From an uncultured Bacteroidota bacterium (GTDB taxonomy: Bacteria > Bacteroidota > Bacteroidia > Chitinophagales > Chitinophagaceae): 42,390 nucleotides of DNA. Of the stretch, positions 20,791 to 29,729 are shown one piece after another; positions within the stretch are counted from its first letter, which is position 1; each line of letters opens with the position of its first letter. The stretch is taken from contig CAIJLK010000137.1 of the NCBI GenBank assembly GCA_903821465.1, positions 1 through 42,390 on the forward strand. The letters run 5' to 3'. The notes under the pieces were generated by a model. It was not told the origin of the DNA. It saw only the letters and a list, made by a program, of their open reading frames with translations, and made no database searches. The position numbers were made by a program, and so were the translations under genes.

Positions 20791-23430
20791 CTAGAGCAAT
20801 TTCCTAATCTGAGCAATCACTTCCGGCAAATTACTTGCGTCTTGTCCGCCCGCGGTGGCCAAAGTCTTCTGCCCGCCACCACCACCTTTGATGAGTGGGG
20901 TAATGATTTCTTTGATCATCTTCGGCGCTTCCAACCCTTTCTCAGCGTTAACACTGTCGGATAGTAAAATGCAGACCGCAGCTTTTCCGCCGATATTGGC
21001 TACCAGTGTGATCAAATAATTTTCGCCCAGCTCAGGTCGTAAATCAAATGCGAGTTTTTTCAACTGATCTGCATTGCTTACTTCTACCTGACTTCCAATA
21101 TAGTAAATCTCCCCATTTGCAAAAGGGAATGCTTCACGCTCTTTTAATAAAGCAGCTTTCACTATTTGCAATTGTTTGGCTTCTAATGATTCTAATTTCT
21201 TTTCTAATTCTTGTTTTTCTAAAATTATTTTTTCAAGAGCCTTTAACGGATCTTTTGATTTTAAGAGATTACCGACCTCTCTTAATTCTGCAAATTGATC
21301 GTGTAAATAATGAAAGGCGGTACTACCTGTTATCGCTTCAATTCTTCTAACGCCAGCAGCTACAGCAGATTCGCTTAGAATTTTAAATACGCCAATCATA
21401 CCAGTATTCATCACATGAGTTCCGCCACATAGTTCTACCGAGAAATTCGGGTCAGCCACTACTACTCGAACCGTATTGCCATATTTCTCTCCAAACAATG
21501 CCATCGCTCCTAATTTCAATGCCTCTTCTTTTGGCATTTCAGTAATTACAACAGGGATATTTTCTCTGATTTTATTGTTCACGATTATTTCAACCTGGCG
21601 AATTTCATCATCAGTTACCCGCGCAAAATGAGAAAAATCGAAGCGAAGATTTTCAGGATTCACCAACGACCCTTTTTGCGCTACATGTGTACCCAATACT
21701 TGACGCAATGCTGCATGCATTAAGTGTGTTGCAGTATGGTTATAGCTAGTGTACAATCTAGGTTCAACATTAATCGCCGCAGTTAGTTCAACTGTAATAT
21801 TGAAAGGAATTTTGTCTACGAAATGAACGATCAGATCATTTTCTTTTTTAGTATCTGTAACGAAGATTTTTTCTTCTCCAAATTGTAATTCACCTGTATC
21901 GCCAACTTGTCCGCCACTCTCAGCATAGAAGGGAGTGGTAGCCAATACCAATTGATATTGTTCCTTGCCCTTCGATTTTATTTTACGATATTTCGTTACG
22001 CGGGTAGTAACCAAAATATCTTTATAGCCAACAAAACCTTCACCAGGTTCTTCGCTTAAAACTATCCAATCTTCTGTATCAAGAACCGAAGCAGCGCGGC
22101 TTCTATTCTTCTGTTGCAACATCTCAGTCTCAAAACCTTTTTCATCGATGCTGATATTATTTTCTGATGCGATCAGTCGCGTAAGATCGATGGGGAATCC
22201 GAAAGTGTCGAATAATTCAAACACAGCTTTGCCTTCAATTTCTTTTGATACTGAAGCAGCACTTGCAGTTACCATATCATCGATCCTTTTCAATCCTTTA
22301 TCGAGTGTTCTTAAAAATGCGTCTTCTTCTTCCTTCACTACTTTAGAAACAAAATCTAATTGTTGTTTCAATTCTGGAAACACATGTTCAAATTGTGTAG
22401 CCAATTGTGGCAACAACTGATGCAACAAAGGTTGTTTATAATTCAGGTAAGTATAATAGTAACGAACGGCCCTACGTAAGATCCTGCGTATCACATAGCC
22501 AGCGCCTGTGTTTGAAGGCAATTGTCCGTCAGCAATGGTAAATGAAATAGCACGGATATGATCGGCGATGACGCGAAAGGCAATGGCTTCCTTGCTTGCA
22601 CTAAAATCGTATTGCTGTTTGGTAATCTGTTCTACTACTGCAATAGTACCAGTAAAAACATCGGTATCGTAGTTACTAGTCTTTCCCTGAATAACACGCA
22701 CCAGGCGTTCAAATCCCATACCAGTATCAACGTGTTTAGCGGGTAATGATTCAAGCGAACCATCTTTTAAACGATTGAATTGCATGAATACATTATTCCA
22801 AATCTCGATCACCTGCGGATGGTCGTTATTCACCAAAGTTTTTCCATCAACTGCTGCGCGTTCTTCATTTGTACGGCAGTCCACATGAATCTCACTACAT
22901 GGGCCACAAGGACCCGTATCGCCCATCTCCCAGAAATTATCTTTTTTATTTCCTAAGAGAATTCTGTCGGCTGCGATATATTTTTTCCATGCTTCAAAAG
23001 CCTCATCATCTCTATCTAAATGTTCATTGGTATCGCCTTCGAAAATAGTCACATATAAACGATCCTTTTCAATGTCAAATATGTCGGTCAATAATTCCCA
23101 GCTCCATGCAATGGCTTCTGCTTTAAAATAATTACCAAAGCTCCAGTTCCCCAACATTTCGAACATGGTATGGTGATAGGTATCAACACCTACTTCTTCT
23201 AAGTCGTTATGTTTACCGCTAACGCGCAAACATTTTTGTGTATCTGCAACGCGTGGATAGGGGGCATTTTTATTTCCGAGGAAATAGTCTTTGAACTGAT
23301 TCATACCCGCATTCGTAAACAAAAGGGTAGGATCGTTTTTCACCACAATGGGTGCCGATGCCACAATCTGATGTTCTTTTGAAGCAAAAAAATCTAAAAA
23401 CTGTTGGCGTATCTGAGCACTGGTCATCAT
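20791..23430 (-). CDS. alaS: Alanine-tRNA ligase
   Basis: An 879-residue class II synthetase, full length for bacterial AlaS. The N-terminal catalytic part shows TSAQIRQQFLDFF, TLLFTNAGMNQFKDYFLG (motif 1 region) and FEMLGNWSFGNYFK. The editing domain carries the zinc-binding residues HTATHLMHA and ELCGGTH, used to hydrolyse Ser-tRNA(Ala) and Gly-tRNA(Ala). The C-terminal C-Ala domain has the glycine-rich GGGGGQKTLATAGG. The two ATGs at 23430 and 23427 are both possible; the first is annotated. It is divergent from an M23 peptidase gene over 98 bases, and is followed by two hairpins. Confidence 0.97.
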   Translation of the reverse strand: MMTSAQIRQQFLDFFASKEHQIVASAPIVVKNDPTLLFTNAGMNQFKDYFLGNKNAPYPRVADTQKCLRVSGKHNDLEEVGVDTYHHTMFEMLGNWSFGNYFKAEAIAWSWELLTDIFDIEKDRLYVTIFEGDTNEHLDRDDEAFEAWKKYIAADRILLGNKKDNFWEMGDTGPCGPCSEIHVDCRTNEERAAVDGKTLVNNDHPQVIEIWNNVFMQFNRLKDGSLESLPAKHVDTGMGFERLVRVIQGKTSNYDTDVFTGTIAVVEQITKQQYDFSASKEAIAFRVIADHIRAISFTIADGQLPSNTGAGYVIRRILRRAVRYYYTYLNYKQPLLHQLLPQLATQFEHVFPELKQQLDFVSKVVKEEEDAFLRTLDKGLKRIDDMVTASAASVSKEIEGKAVFELFDTFGFPIDLTRLIASENNISIDEKGFETEMLQQKNRSRAASVLDTEDWIVLSEEPGEGFVGYKDILVTTRVTKYRKIKSKGKEQYQLVLATTPFYAESGGQVGDTGELQFGEEKIFVTDTKKENDLIVHFVDKIPFNITVELTAAINVEPRLYTSYNHTATHLMHAALRQVLGTHVAQKGSLVNPENLRFDFSHFARVTDDEIRQVEIIVNNKIRENIPVVITEMPKEEALKLGAMALFGEKYGNTVRVVVADPNFSVELCGGTHVMNTGMIGVFKILSESAVAAGVRRIEAITGSTAFHYLHDQFAELREVGNLLKSKDPLKALEKIILEKQELEKKLESLEAKQLQIVKAALLKEREAFPFANGEIYYIGSQVEVSNADQLKKLAFDLRPELGENYLITLVANIGGKAAVCILLSDSVNAEKGLEAPKMIKEIITPLIKGGGGGQKTLATAGGQDASNLPEVIAQIRKLL

Positions 23431-23470
23431 TTTTATTCGAAATTTTAATCAATTGATGGGCCTTAGAAAC

Positions 23471-23478
23471 TATCTTTG
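23471..23478 (+). promoter_or_regulatory. Possible -7 element for the M23 peptidase gene
   Basis: TATCTTTG matches TAnnTTTG and lies 50 bases before the ATG at 23529. A TTG at 23453-23455 is closer (15 bases) than the usual 19-21. Confidence 0.3.
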
Positions 23479-23496
23479 ACAGCTTTTCAGGGATTG

Positions 23497-23504
23497 CAAA
23501 GGTA
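23497..23504 (-). promoter_or_regulatory. Possible -7 element for alaS
   Basis: The minus strand reads TACCTTTG, a full TAnnTTTG match, 66 bases before the alaS ATG. It lies to the right of the rightward element at 23471-23478, so the two promoters face each other and their start sites would nearly coincide. Confidence 0.3.
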
Positions 23505-23528
23505 AGGATAACCTATCTGTGGTTAGTT

Positions 23529-24506
23529 ATGAGCACAAAAAAAGTCAAATACTATTATAATACGCACACACTCCGCTATGAAAAGCTGGAGACGCCTCTT
23601 CGAGTGCGGCTTTTGCAGGTATTTGGGTTTATCACAGCCTGTATTGTAACTGGCTTACTCATTGTGTTCATCATTTTTAAATATATCGATAGTCCCAAAG
23701 AAAAGATCCTCAGGCAGGAAAATGATGATATGAAGGAAAGCTATAGCCTTCTGATGGATCGGACGAACGAGTTGGAATTGCAGATGGATGAGTTAGAGAA
23801 TCGGGACAATAATGTATACCGTACAATCTTCGGATCTGACCCTATTCCAGATAGTGCCAGGGTAATGGAGATGGAAAAAAAGAACGAAGTAAAATTAGTT
23901 ACCAGAATGGGAGAGGGTGAGCTGGTGAAGAGTATGACCGCACAACTCAACAATCTGTCATTTAGAACTGCCTTTCAGGTTAAATCATATGGTTTAATTA
24001 ATGATATGGTGAAGAATAAGGAAAAGTTACTGAATGCAACGCCGTCTATTCAGCCAGTAAGTAATAAAAACTTAAATAGGATCGGGTCGGGTTTTGGTTA
24101 TCGGATTGATCCGGTTTATAAAGATCGACGTCATCATATGGGACTCGATTTTACAGCACCAATTGGTACCCCAATTTATGCAACAGCAGATGGAATTGTT
24201 AGGGATGCAGGATATAATACAGGTGGATTTGGAAATAGAGTTGTGATCAATCATGGGTTTGGCTATGAATCTTTATACGGACATATGGTGCGGATAAAAG
24301 CGAGGGTGGGACAAAAAGTGAAACGTGGCGAAGTAATTGGGTATGTAGGTAATACGGGAAAGAGTACGGGTCCGCATTGCCACTATGAAGTACACCGAAG
24401 TGGAATTCCAGTTGATCCGATCTATTATTTCTACAATGATCTTACACCAGCGCAGTTCGATAGAATTCTAAAATTGGCTGCTGCTAGTAACCAAAGTCTT
24501 GACTAA
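23529..24506 (+). CDS. M23 family metallopeptidase (murein endopeptidase-like)
   Basis: A 325-residue membrane-anchored protein: a cytoplasmic N-terminus, one transmembrane helix (about 30-52), a coiled-coil region (about 55-95), a linker, then a LytM/M23 peptidase domain (about 180-300). The zinc ligands are His203 and Asp207 in HHMGLDF and His285 in GPHCHYEVH, with His252 and His283 as catalytic histidines, so it should be active on peptidoglycan cross-bridges or related peptides. The opening residues MSTKKVKYYYNTHTLRYEK are common in Bacteroidota members of this family. A small membrane protein gene follows 14 bases later, probably on the same transcript. Confidence 0.9.
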   Translation: MSTKKVKYYYNTHTLRYEKLETPLRVRLLQVFGFITACIVTGLLIVFIIFKYIDSPKEKILRQENDDMKESYSLLMDRTNELELQMDELENRDNNVYRTIFGSDPIPDSARVMEMEKKNEVKLVTRMGEGELVKSMTAQLNNLSFRTAFQVKSYGLINDMVKNKEKLLNATPSIQPVSNKNLNRIGSGFGYRIDPVYKDRRHHMGLDFTAPIGTPIYATADGIVRDAGYNTGGFGNRVVINHGFGYESLYGHMVRIKARVGQKVKRGEVIGYVGNTGKSTGPHCHYEVHRSGIPVDPIYYFYNDLTPAQFDRILKLAAASNQSLD

Positions 24507-24520
24507 CTAATTATTTAATT

Positions 24521-24751
24521 ATGGAACCTGGTGTAAAGGACTATCTAGTGAGGATTCTCAATACTATTGCGGTGACAGGACTCTGTTTAATGCTGAATAT
24601 TATAGCAGGTCTCAAATATGAATGGGCGTTCGTAGAAGAGAAGTTGCAATGGCAAAATATTGCTTTCTATATTTTCTTAGTGCTGAGTTTAACTGCTTTG
24701 TTTTTTTATATTCTAAAAATCTGGCGCAAGCCTTTAGATTTTGAACAATAA
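24521..24751 (+). CDS. Small two-helix membrane protein, unknown function
   Basis: A 76-residue protein with two hydrophobic helices (about 13-30 and 44-65), a short loop (KYEWAFVEEKLQWQN) and a charged C-terminus (KIWRKPLDFEQ). It starts 14 bases after the M23 peptidase stop and so is likely co-expressed with it; it might assist the peptidase, but no known family is recognised. The ATG at 24521 is preceded by AT-rich sequence without a clear ribosome-binding site. Confidence 0.65.
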   Translation: MEPGVKDYLVRILNTIAVTGLCLMLNIIAGLKYEWAFVEEKLQWQNIAFYIFLVLSLTALFFYILKIWRKPLDFEQ

Positions 24752-24755
24752 AAAA

Positions 24756-24793
24756 CCCGACAACTACAAAGATCGGGTCAATGCAATGTCGGG
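24756..24793. terminator. Candidate hairpin between convergent genes, with two alternative stems
   Basis: CCCGACA (24756-24762) can pair with TGTCGGG (24787-24793), and ACCCGA (24755-24760) can pair with TCGGGT (24773-24778), so the two stems exclude each other. It lies between convergent genes and follows an A-run, consistent with a weak bidirectional terminator. Confidence 0.4.
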
Positions 24794-24813
24794 CTAAATA
24801 TTGTATCAGTAAG

Positions 24814-25728
24814 TTAGTTCTTACCCTCTTTTGTGTCAATTATTACTGGGGTGCTTCCCTTACCCATGATAATCACTTTTGAATTTGGCGATGTAACCAA
24901 ACCCTTCATTACCTGAATATTTTCGTACTGTAATTGTTTATCTGTTAATCCAGAACTCATGATGCGCTGATAGTCTGCAATACCTTGTGCTTCTACACGC
25001 TTACGTTCTGCTTCTTGTTTTTCTTTCTGCAAAACGAATTCCATTTTCTGTGCATCTTGTTCGGCTTTGATCTTTTCTTCGATAGACGCTTTCACTGTTG
25101 CAGGAAGTGTAATATTACGCACTAGCAATTGTTCCAGAACCAATCCTCTTTTTTTGAAATCAGCCTCAATAGTTTTAAAAATTCTGGTTTGAAATTCATC
25201 TCTTCTAGTTGAGTAAAGATCAACTGCTGTATAGTACACAGCGTTGTCTCTGATCTTTGTTCTGGTAATGGGGCGAACTACTTTGTCTTTAAAATCCATC
25301 CCTGTTTCTTTCACTAGCATCGGAGCTTCTGTAGCCATCACTCGATACAAAACAGTTAGGTCGATCACTACTTCCAATCCATCTGCAGTTAAAACGCGAA
25401 TCGCATCATCCCCAGCCACATCGCCTTCGTTATGAACGCCACTCATGGTATAGTTCTGCGTTTTGATATCGATCTTGTTTACATCTATCAATGGGTTTAC
25501 AAAAGTTAATCCACTAGTAAGTACATCATTTTGTACTTTACCAAACATCGATTTTACACCGATCTGACCAGCGTCGATCTGTTTGATACAAGAAGTAAGT
25601 ATTCCTAAAACAATAATGCCTAATCCCACTAATCTCGCAGTACCTGCGTATTGAGGAAGGGGATGGGGTTGTGCTTTTAAATAAAATGCGGCGATGAAAA
25701 TAATCAGGCCTAAAATAATGAGTACCAT
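24814..25728 (-). CDS. SPFH/prohibitin family membrane protein
   Basis: A 304-residue protein with two hydrophobic N-terminal segments (about 2-18 and 31-47), then an SPFH/band-7 domain (about 45-230; VKSMFGKVQNDVLTSGLTFVNPL is the typical start) and a coiled-coil-forming charged tail (EEKIKAEQDAQKMEFVLQKEKQEAE, about 218-242). Such proteins form membrane-associated rings that act as scaffolds or control proteases such as FtsH. The order of segments is that of prohibitins more than of HflK/HflC, and no hflC or ftsH is adjacent. It is convergent with the small membrane protein gene; the nearest upstream gene is the NTF2-like one at 25795. Confidence 0.85.
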   Translation of the reverse strand: MVLIILGLIIFIAAFYLKAQPHPLPQYAGTARLVGLGIIVLGILTSCIKQIDAGQIGVKSMFGKVQNDVLTSGLTFVNPLIDVNKIDIKTQNYTMSGVHNEGDVAGDDAIRVLTADGLEVVIDLTVLYRVMATEAPMLVKETGMDFKDKVVRPITRTKIRDNAVYYTAVDLYSTRRDEFQTRIFKTIEADFKKRGLVLEQLLVRNITLPATVKASIEEKIKAEQDAQKMEFVLQKEKQEAERKRVEAQGIADYQRIMSSGLTDKQLQYENIQVMKGLVTSPNSKVIIMGKGSTPVIIDTKEGKN

Positions 25729-25794
25729 AATTTGTTAGTTAATTGATATAATAATGAGTAGAAGAAATAATCGAAATATTACAAAATAAATAAA

Positions 25795-26235
25795 TTAACT
25801 GCTGTGATCAACCACGATCGTCCATTTACCCTTGATTTTTCTGAACAGCAAAGTATAAGCACCGCCTACATCACCGATACTTCTTGTTAAATGCCATTTG
25901 CCAATTACAAAATAGTATTCAGGCGAAAGTTTTCTGAATTCAACAAATTCAAAATCAAGATGACCCATTGCTGCTGGGTCGGGGTAATCTTTCTTATAAT
26001 TGTCAAGTGTTTTTTGATAGCCATGGCTTACCGACTTTCCAATAAAGAGTAGGCTATCATTTTCCCAGTAGCCTTTCATAAAGTTGCTTACATCGCCTTT
26101 GTTCCAATCGTCTCTTTGTCGCTCTAACAATTGCCTAATAGCAGTAACATCGCTGTTTTGTGCGGAAAGGTTTTCGATAGTTGCTAAAGAAAGAAAAACG
26201 AGTAGGAGGGTCAAAAGCCTGATTGGGCGTTTCAT
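25795..26235 (-). CDS. Secreted NTF2-like (DUF4440/SnoaL-type) protein
   Basis: A 146-residue protein with a signal peptide (MKRPIRLLTLLLVFLSLATI, cleavage near ALS/AQN). The mature part has the NTF2-like pattern of DUF4440: IRQLLERQRDDWNKGDVSNFMKGY, then the beta-sheet with DSLLFIGKSV and KIKGKWTIVVDHSS. These small cone-shaped domains are used as enzymes or as ligand-binding modules, and this one is probably periplasmic. No catalytic residue set can be named. It starts 18 bases after the mnmD stop and so is likely the last gene of a ppc-mnmD operon. Confidence 0.8.
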   Translation of the reverse strand: MKRPIRLLTLLLVFLSLATIENLSAQNSDVTAIRQLLERQRDDWNKGDVSNFMKGYWENDSLLFIGKSVSHGYQKTLDNYKKDYPDPAAMGHLDFEFVEFRKLSPEYYFVIGKWHLTRSIGDVGGAYTLLFRKIKGKWTIVVDHSS

Positions 26236-26253
26236 AAATTTCTTTTCCGAAAG

Positions 26254-26925
26254 CTACGACAATCTAATGGCTCGAACCATTTCTCTTTTGCCATAGGGAC
26301 CAGGAATTTTGGTTACATGCAATCCTGCTTCCTGCATGGCTTTTCTAACAACCGATTTGCTGCAGTAAGTAAGCAAAACGGCACCTGGTATCATCATCTC
26401 ATATAATTTAAGAAAGATCTCTGGAGTCCAAAGCTCAGGTTGATCAACGGGTGAGAATGCGTCGAAAAATAGGCAGTTAAATTGCTGTTCGCTCTGAAAT
26501 GTTACGAGGTTGGTTTGCAATTTCTCTATACTAAAAAGAGCATCTATTTGCACAGTTAGATTCCATTCAGCCTCATGTAAAGCTTGTAGTTCAAGGGGAA
26601 GATTCAAAAAACTGCCATAGTTCAGTGCGGTATATTCTATTTGTTGTAAAGGATCTGATTCAATACTGATATAGTTAATATCAATTGAATTCGCTCTAGC
26701 CCATTGCAAACTCAAGAGTGCATTTAAACCCGTGCCAAAACCCATTTCGAGGACGCTGATCTTTGTAGGTTTTTCTTGATCTAATAATAGATAGTTTAAT
26801 CCTGCTTCAATATACACATGCCTACTCTCTGCAATAGCTCCATGGTTACTATGATAAGTTACACCCATTTCGGGGAGTTGAATAGTATGGGATCCGTCTT
26901 CCGTTAGTTGTAATAACTTTTGCAT
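26254..26925 (-). CDS. mnmD: tRNA (5-methylaminomethyl-2-thiouridine) methyltransferase MnmD-type
   Basis: A 223-residue SAM-dependent methyltransferase corresponding to the MnmC methyltransferase half (stand-alone MnmD). The SAM-binding motif is VLEMGFGTGLNALLSL (about 58-73), and the family signature FFDAFSPVDQPELWTPEIF follows. It would complete the mnm5s2U modification at wobble position 34 of certain tRNAs. The C-terminal GxYGKREMVRA motif also fits the family. No FAD-dependent oxidoreductase half is attached, so demodification by a separate enzyme or a different precursor is implied. The ppc gene ends 22 bases upstream and an NTF2-like gene begins 18 bases downstream. Confidence 0.85.
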   Translation of the reverse strand: MQKLLQLTEDGSHTIQLPEMGVTYHSNHGAIAESRHVYIEAGLNYLLLDQEKPTKISVLEMGFGTGLNALLSLQWARANSIDINYISIESDPLQQIEYTALNYGSFLNLPLELQALHEAEWNLTVQIDALFSIEKLQTNLVTFQSEQQFNCLFFDAFSPVDQPELWTPEIFLKLYEMMIPGAVLLTYCSKSVVRKAMQEAGLHVTKIPGPYGKREMVRAIRLS

Positions 26926-26947
26926 CTGCGCAAATTTATAATCTACT

Positions 26948-29533
26948 CTAAGCCGAATTTCTAGCCGCGTTGATCACCCCAAACATGGTTCTTGTTACCA
27001 ATTTTTCGTAGATCGGTTTCAGTGCTGGATCTACTTCTTCGTTATGCAATTTGTTCAATGCATATTGTTGAATGGTCAGCAAGGGCAATACGATTTTATC
27101 GCGCATTTGAATAGAAGCCTTACCTGTTTTATCATCTTCCATAAGCGTGTTGGCATCGGCTAATTCCAAAACCAATTGTGACGTAAGATCGTACTCGGCT
27201 TTGATGATTTCCCAAACTGGACCAAACTGCGGATCTTTCTTCACGTACTCTGTAAGTGGGAAGAAAGATTTGAGCATACTCATCATACTATTATCGATCA
27301 GTGTACGGAAGAATAAAACATTACGGAACATGGCTTTGGTATCGTTCCATAAACCTCTTTCCTTCATTTGTTGCAAGGCAGTTCCAACACCAAAAAATCC
27401 GGGTACATTTTGTTTCAGTTGACTCCAACTTCCTACAAAAGGAATGGCCCGAAGGTCTTCGAATCTTAATCCACCGCTATTGCCACGTTTTGCAGGGCGG
27501 CTGGCGATATTGCTTTTGCTATAATAATTCAGTGGACTATACTGCTGCATATATGCCAAGAAGAGTGGATGAGTTTTGAATCCTTGGTACGATGCATGAC
27601 TGATCTTTCCTAGTTCTTCCATTAAGAAACGGTCGTGCTGTGAGATCTGAATACGTGAATCGGCAAATAGTTCATTGCTCAAACCCGCACTCAGCAACTG
27701 TTCTAAGTTGTATTGCGAAGATTGAATCGTACCGAAATTAGATGTGATAGTTTGTCCCTGTATCGTTAATTGAATTTCTTCGTTTTCGATATTGGTACCC
27801 ATTGAAGAATAGAACTTATGTGTTTTTCCGCCTCCGCGTGAAGGTGGTCCGCCCCGCCCATCAAAGAACTTCGCTTTAATATGGTATTTGCGAGAAATCG
27901 CTGTGAGGTTTTCTTTTGCAGTATAAATACTCCAGTTAGCTCGTAAATAACCACCATCTTTTGTCCCATCGCTAAAGCCAAGCATGATGGTTTGATGCTG
28001 ATGGCGTAATTCTAAATGCTTTTTATATTCTGCAATATTATAGAGCTGATCCATTGTAGTCTCTGCCTGATCTAAGTCGTCGATAGTTTCGAACAAAGGA
28101 ACGATATCAATTTGCATGCTTTCTCTTTTCCATCCGCAGAGTCTGAGTAGTGCATACACTTCCATAATGTTTACAACACCCTGACAGTTGCTGATCACAT
28201 ACCGATGACATCCTTCTTCCCCATTTTCTTTTTGAATAGTTTTGATAGCGTACATGCTTTCTAAAGTATCTCTAGAAATAGTATCTGCAATTTCAGTAGG
28301 ATCAACAATGGTATCGATTAATGAAAGTGCTTCAATTTTTTCTGCACTGGTTAGAGCCGTATAATTTCCAGGTAAAATAGAAGGCTTTCCTTTTTCCTTC
28401 AACTCTTTATCGATTTGCAAGATCACTGATGTATGAATGCGGCTATCCTGGCGAATATCGAGTGATGCAAAATGGGTACCGAATATTTTTACTTTATGTA
28501 TCAGACTATCGAGTCTATTCAAATACAAAGAATGATGGTGATTGATTAATAACTCACGAGCCGAATACAGTTCTTTGATCAGTTCTTCTTTTTTGATACG
28601 CTTGCTAGCTTCTGGTCTAAATACATTCTCATATAATTGCTGTTCAAGTTGTGCAATTATAGTATCGACCCCAGTGAAAGTTAATCTGCGTTTGAGTTTT
28701 CGAATATCACGATAATAACAAACCACGATGGCACTTCTTAAAGCATCGGCAACTTTTAAAGTAGTGGGTCCGTTTACAAACGGATTCCCATCCCGATCAC
28801 CTCCAGGCCAGAACCCTAATTCAATGAAAGGATTTTCACCATCATAAGCACTATCGAAAACCTCACGATTAATAAAGTTGTAAATATTGCCAATAGAAGG
28901 GTAGAGAATATTTTCTAAGTACCACATTAGGTTAACAGCTTCATCGAGTGGAGTGGGCTGTTTTTTATTGAAGAAAGGAGTAATACCTAATTGTTGAATA
29001 TAAGCATTGATGGTATGGAAATCGTTTTTGCCAATAGCTTCATTCATATCGTGAATGATGCCCAGCACGCTACCCGGATAAAATTGTGTAGGATGTGCGG
29101 TAAGTACCACACGGACTTTGAATTTTTTGAGTTTGCTTTTTAAGATCTGCGATTTGCCAGCAAAATTAGTTTCACTGATCAGGGATTTTAAACTACCGGC
29201 CCCCTCTACATTATTTACTGTTTCAAAAGCGGCATCTTCAATCGCATCGAATAATACGATCTGACGTTCTATATATTGTACAAATTTAAAAAGGCGAGCT
29301 ACTTTATCTGCTTCATCTTTAGCATTGGTATGCTGCGAAAAAAAATGATCCACAATCTGCATGGGCGTTTTCGCGTCGGCATATCCTTCTAAACAAGCTT
29401 GAAGTAATATGGGCAGCAACGCCCCAACATTAGCAATTCCAGAAAAAGGCAGGGCGGAGAATAAACTATTATAAATGGTGTATTTATCAGTTACGTTCCG
29501 CTTAAAATTGATGATATATTCAGAAGAAGGCAT
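26948..29533 (-). CDS. ppc: Phosphoenolpyruvate carboxylase
   Basis: An 861-residue PEPC, which adds bicarbonate to phosphoenolpyruvate to give oxaloacetate for the TCA cycle. I use the ATG at 29533 (MPSSEYIINF); a TTG at 29548 would add five residues. Motifs seen include TAHPTQFYPGS (catalytic His147; the canonical sequence is TAHPTE), GFWPGGDRDGNP, GFSDGTKDGGYL and FFDGRGGPPSRGGG. In the last, the canonical His of FHGRGG is Asp558. The protein ends ARNSA rather than the usual QNTG. I recall the TAHPTQ and FDGRGG variants from other Bacteroidota PEPCs, so this looks like a divergent but functional clade. It heads a likely operon with mnmD. Confidence 0.92.
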   Translation of the reverse strand: MPSSEYIINFKRNVTDKYTIYNSLFSALPFSGIANVGALLPILLQACLEGYADAKTPMQIVDHFFSQHTNAKDEADKVARLFKFVQYIERQIVLFDAIEDAAFETVNNVEGAGSLKSLISETNFAGKSQILKSKLKKFKVRVVLTAHPTQFYPGSVLGIIHDMNEAIGKNDFHTINAYIQQLGITPFFNKKQPTPLDEAVNLMWYLENILYPSIGNIYNFINREVFDSAYDGENPFIELGFWPGGDRDGNPFVNGPTTLKVADALRSAIVVCYYRDIRKLKRRLTFTGVDTIIAQLEQQLYENVFRPEASKRIKKEELIKELYSARELLINHHHSLYLNRLDSLIHKVKIFGTHFASLDIRQDSRIHTSVILQIDKELKEKGKPSILPGNYTALTSAEKIEALSLIDTIVDPTEIADTISRDTLESMYAIKTIQKENGEEGCHRYVISNCQGVVNIMEVYALLRLCGWKRESMQIDIVPLFETIDDLDQAETTMDQLYNIAEYKKHLELRHQHQTIMLGFSDGTKDGGYLRANWSIYTAKENLTAISRKYHIKAKFFDGRGGPPSRGGGKTHKFYSSMGTNIENEEIQLTIQGQTITSNFGTIQSSQYNLEQLLSAGLSNELFADSRIQISQHDRFLMEELGKISHASYQGFKTHPLFLAYMQQYSPLNYYSKSNIASRPAKRGNSGGLRFEDLRAIPFVGSWSQLKQNVPGFFGVGTALQQMKERGLWNDTKAMFRNVLFFRTLIDNSMMSMLKSFFPLTEYVKKDPQFGPVWEIIKAEYDLTSQLVLELADANTLMEDDKTGKASIQMRDKIVLPLLTIQQYALNKLHNEEVDPALKPIYEKLVTRTMFGVINAARNSA

Positions 29534-29598
29534 AGTATAATTAAGCAACTAAGATAATTGATTTTGCTAAAAAGGGGAGATGAAATAATCGTGAAATC

Positions 29599-29606
29599 CA
29601 AATCTA
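29599..29606 (-). promoter_or_regulatory. Possible -7 element for ppc
   Basis: The minus strand reads TAGATTTG, matching TAnnTTTG, 65 bases before the ppc ATG at 29533. No clear -33 TTG is present upstream of it. Confidence 0.3.
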
Positions 29607-29670
29607 GCTTGGTTTACAGGCTAATGACTGTTAGTTATATTGTATAAAAATAAACCACTCTTCATTTTAA

Positions 29671-29702
29671 TTGTTACTAAATATTAAACTTCTCTATTTT
29701 TA
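29671..29702 (+). promoter_or_regulatory. Possible promoter for the ECF sigma operon
   Basis: TTG at 29671-29673, 21 bases, then TATTTTTA at 29695-29702 (one mismatch to TAnnTTTG). This is close to the Bacteroidota housekeeping pattern (TTG, 19-21 bases, TAnnTTTG) and lies 27 bases before the ATG at 29730. Confidence 0.35.
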
Positions 29703-29729
29703 GTATGTCTTATCCAAACAAATTAACGC

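Noticed and set aside
20048-23430. Annotating extra genes inside alaS and the PDZ gene on the plus strand
   Set aside because: All such frames overlap strongly supported genes and lack ribosome-binding sites or family similarity.
24814-25728. Calling the SPFH protein HflC or HflK
   Set aside because: No partner gene or ftsH is nearby, and the layout fits prohibitin-like members in general, so only the family name is used.
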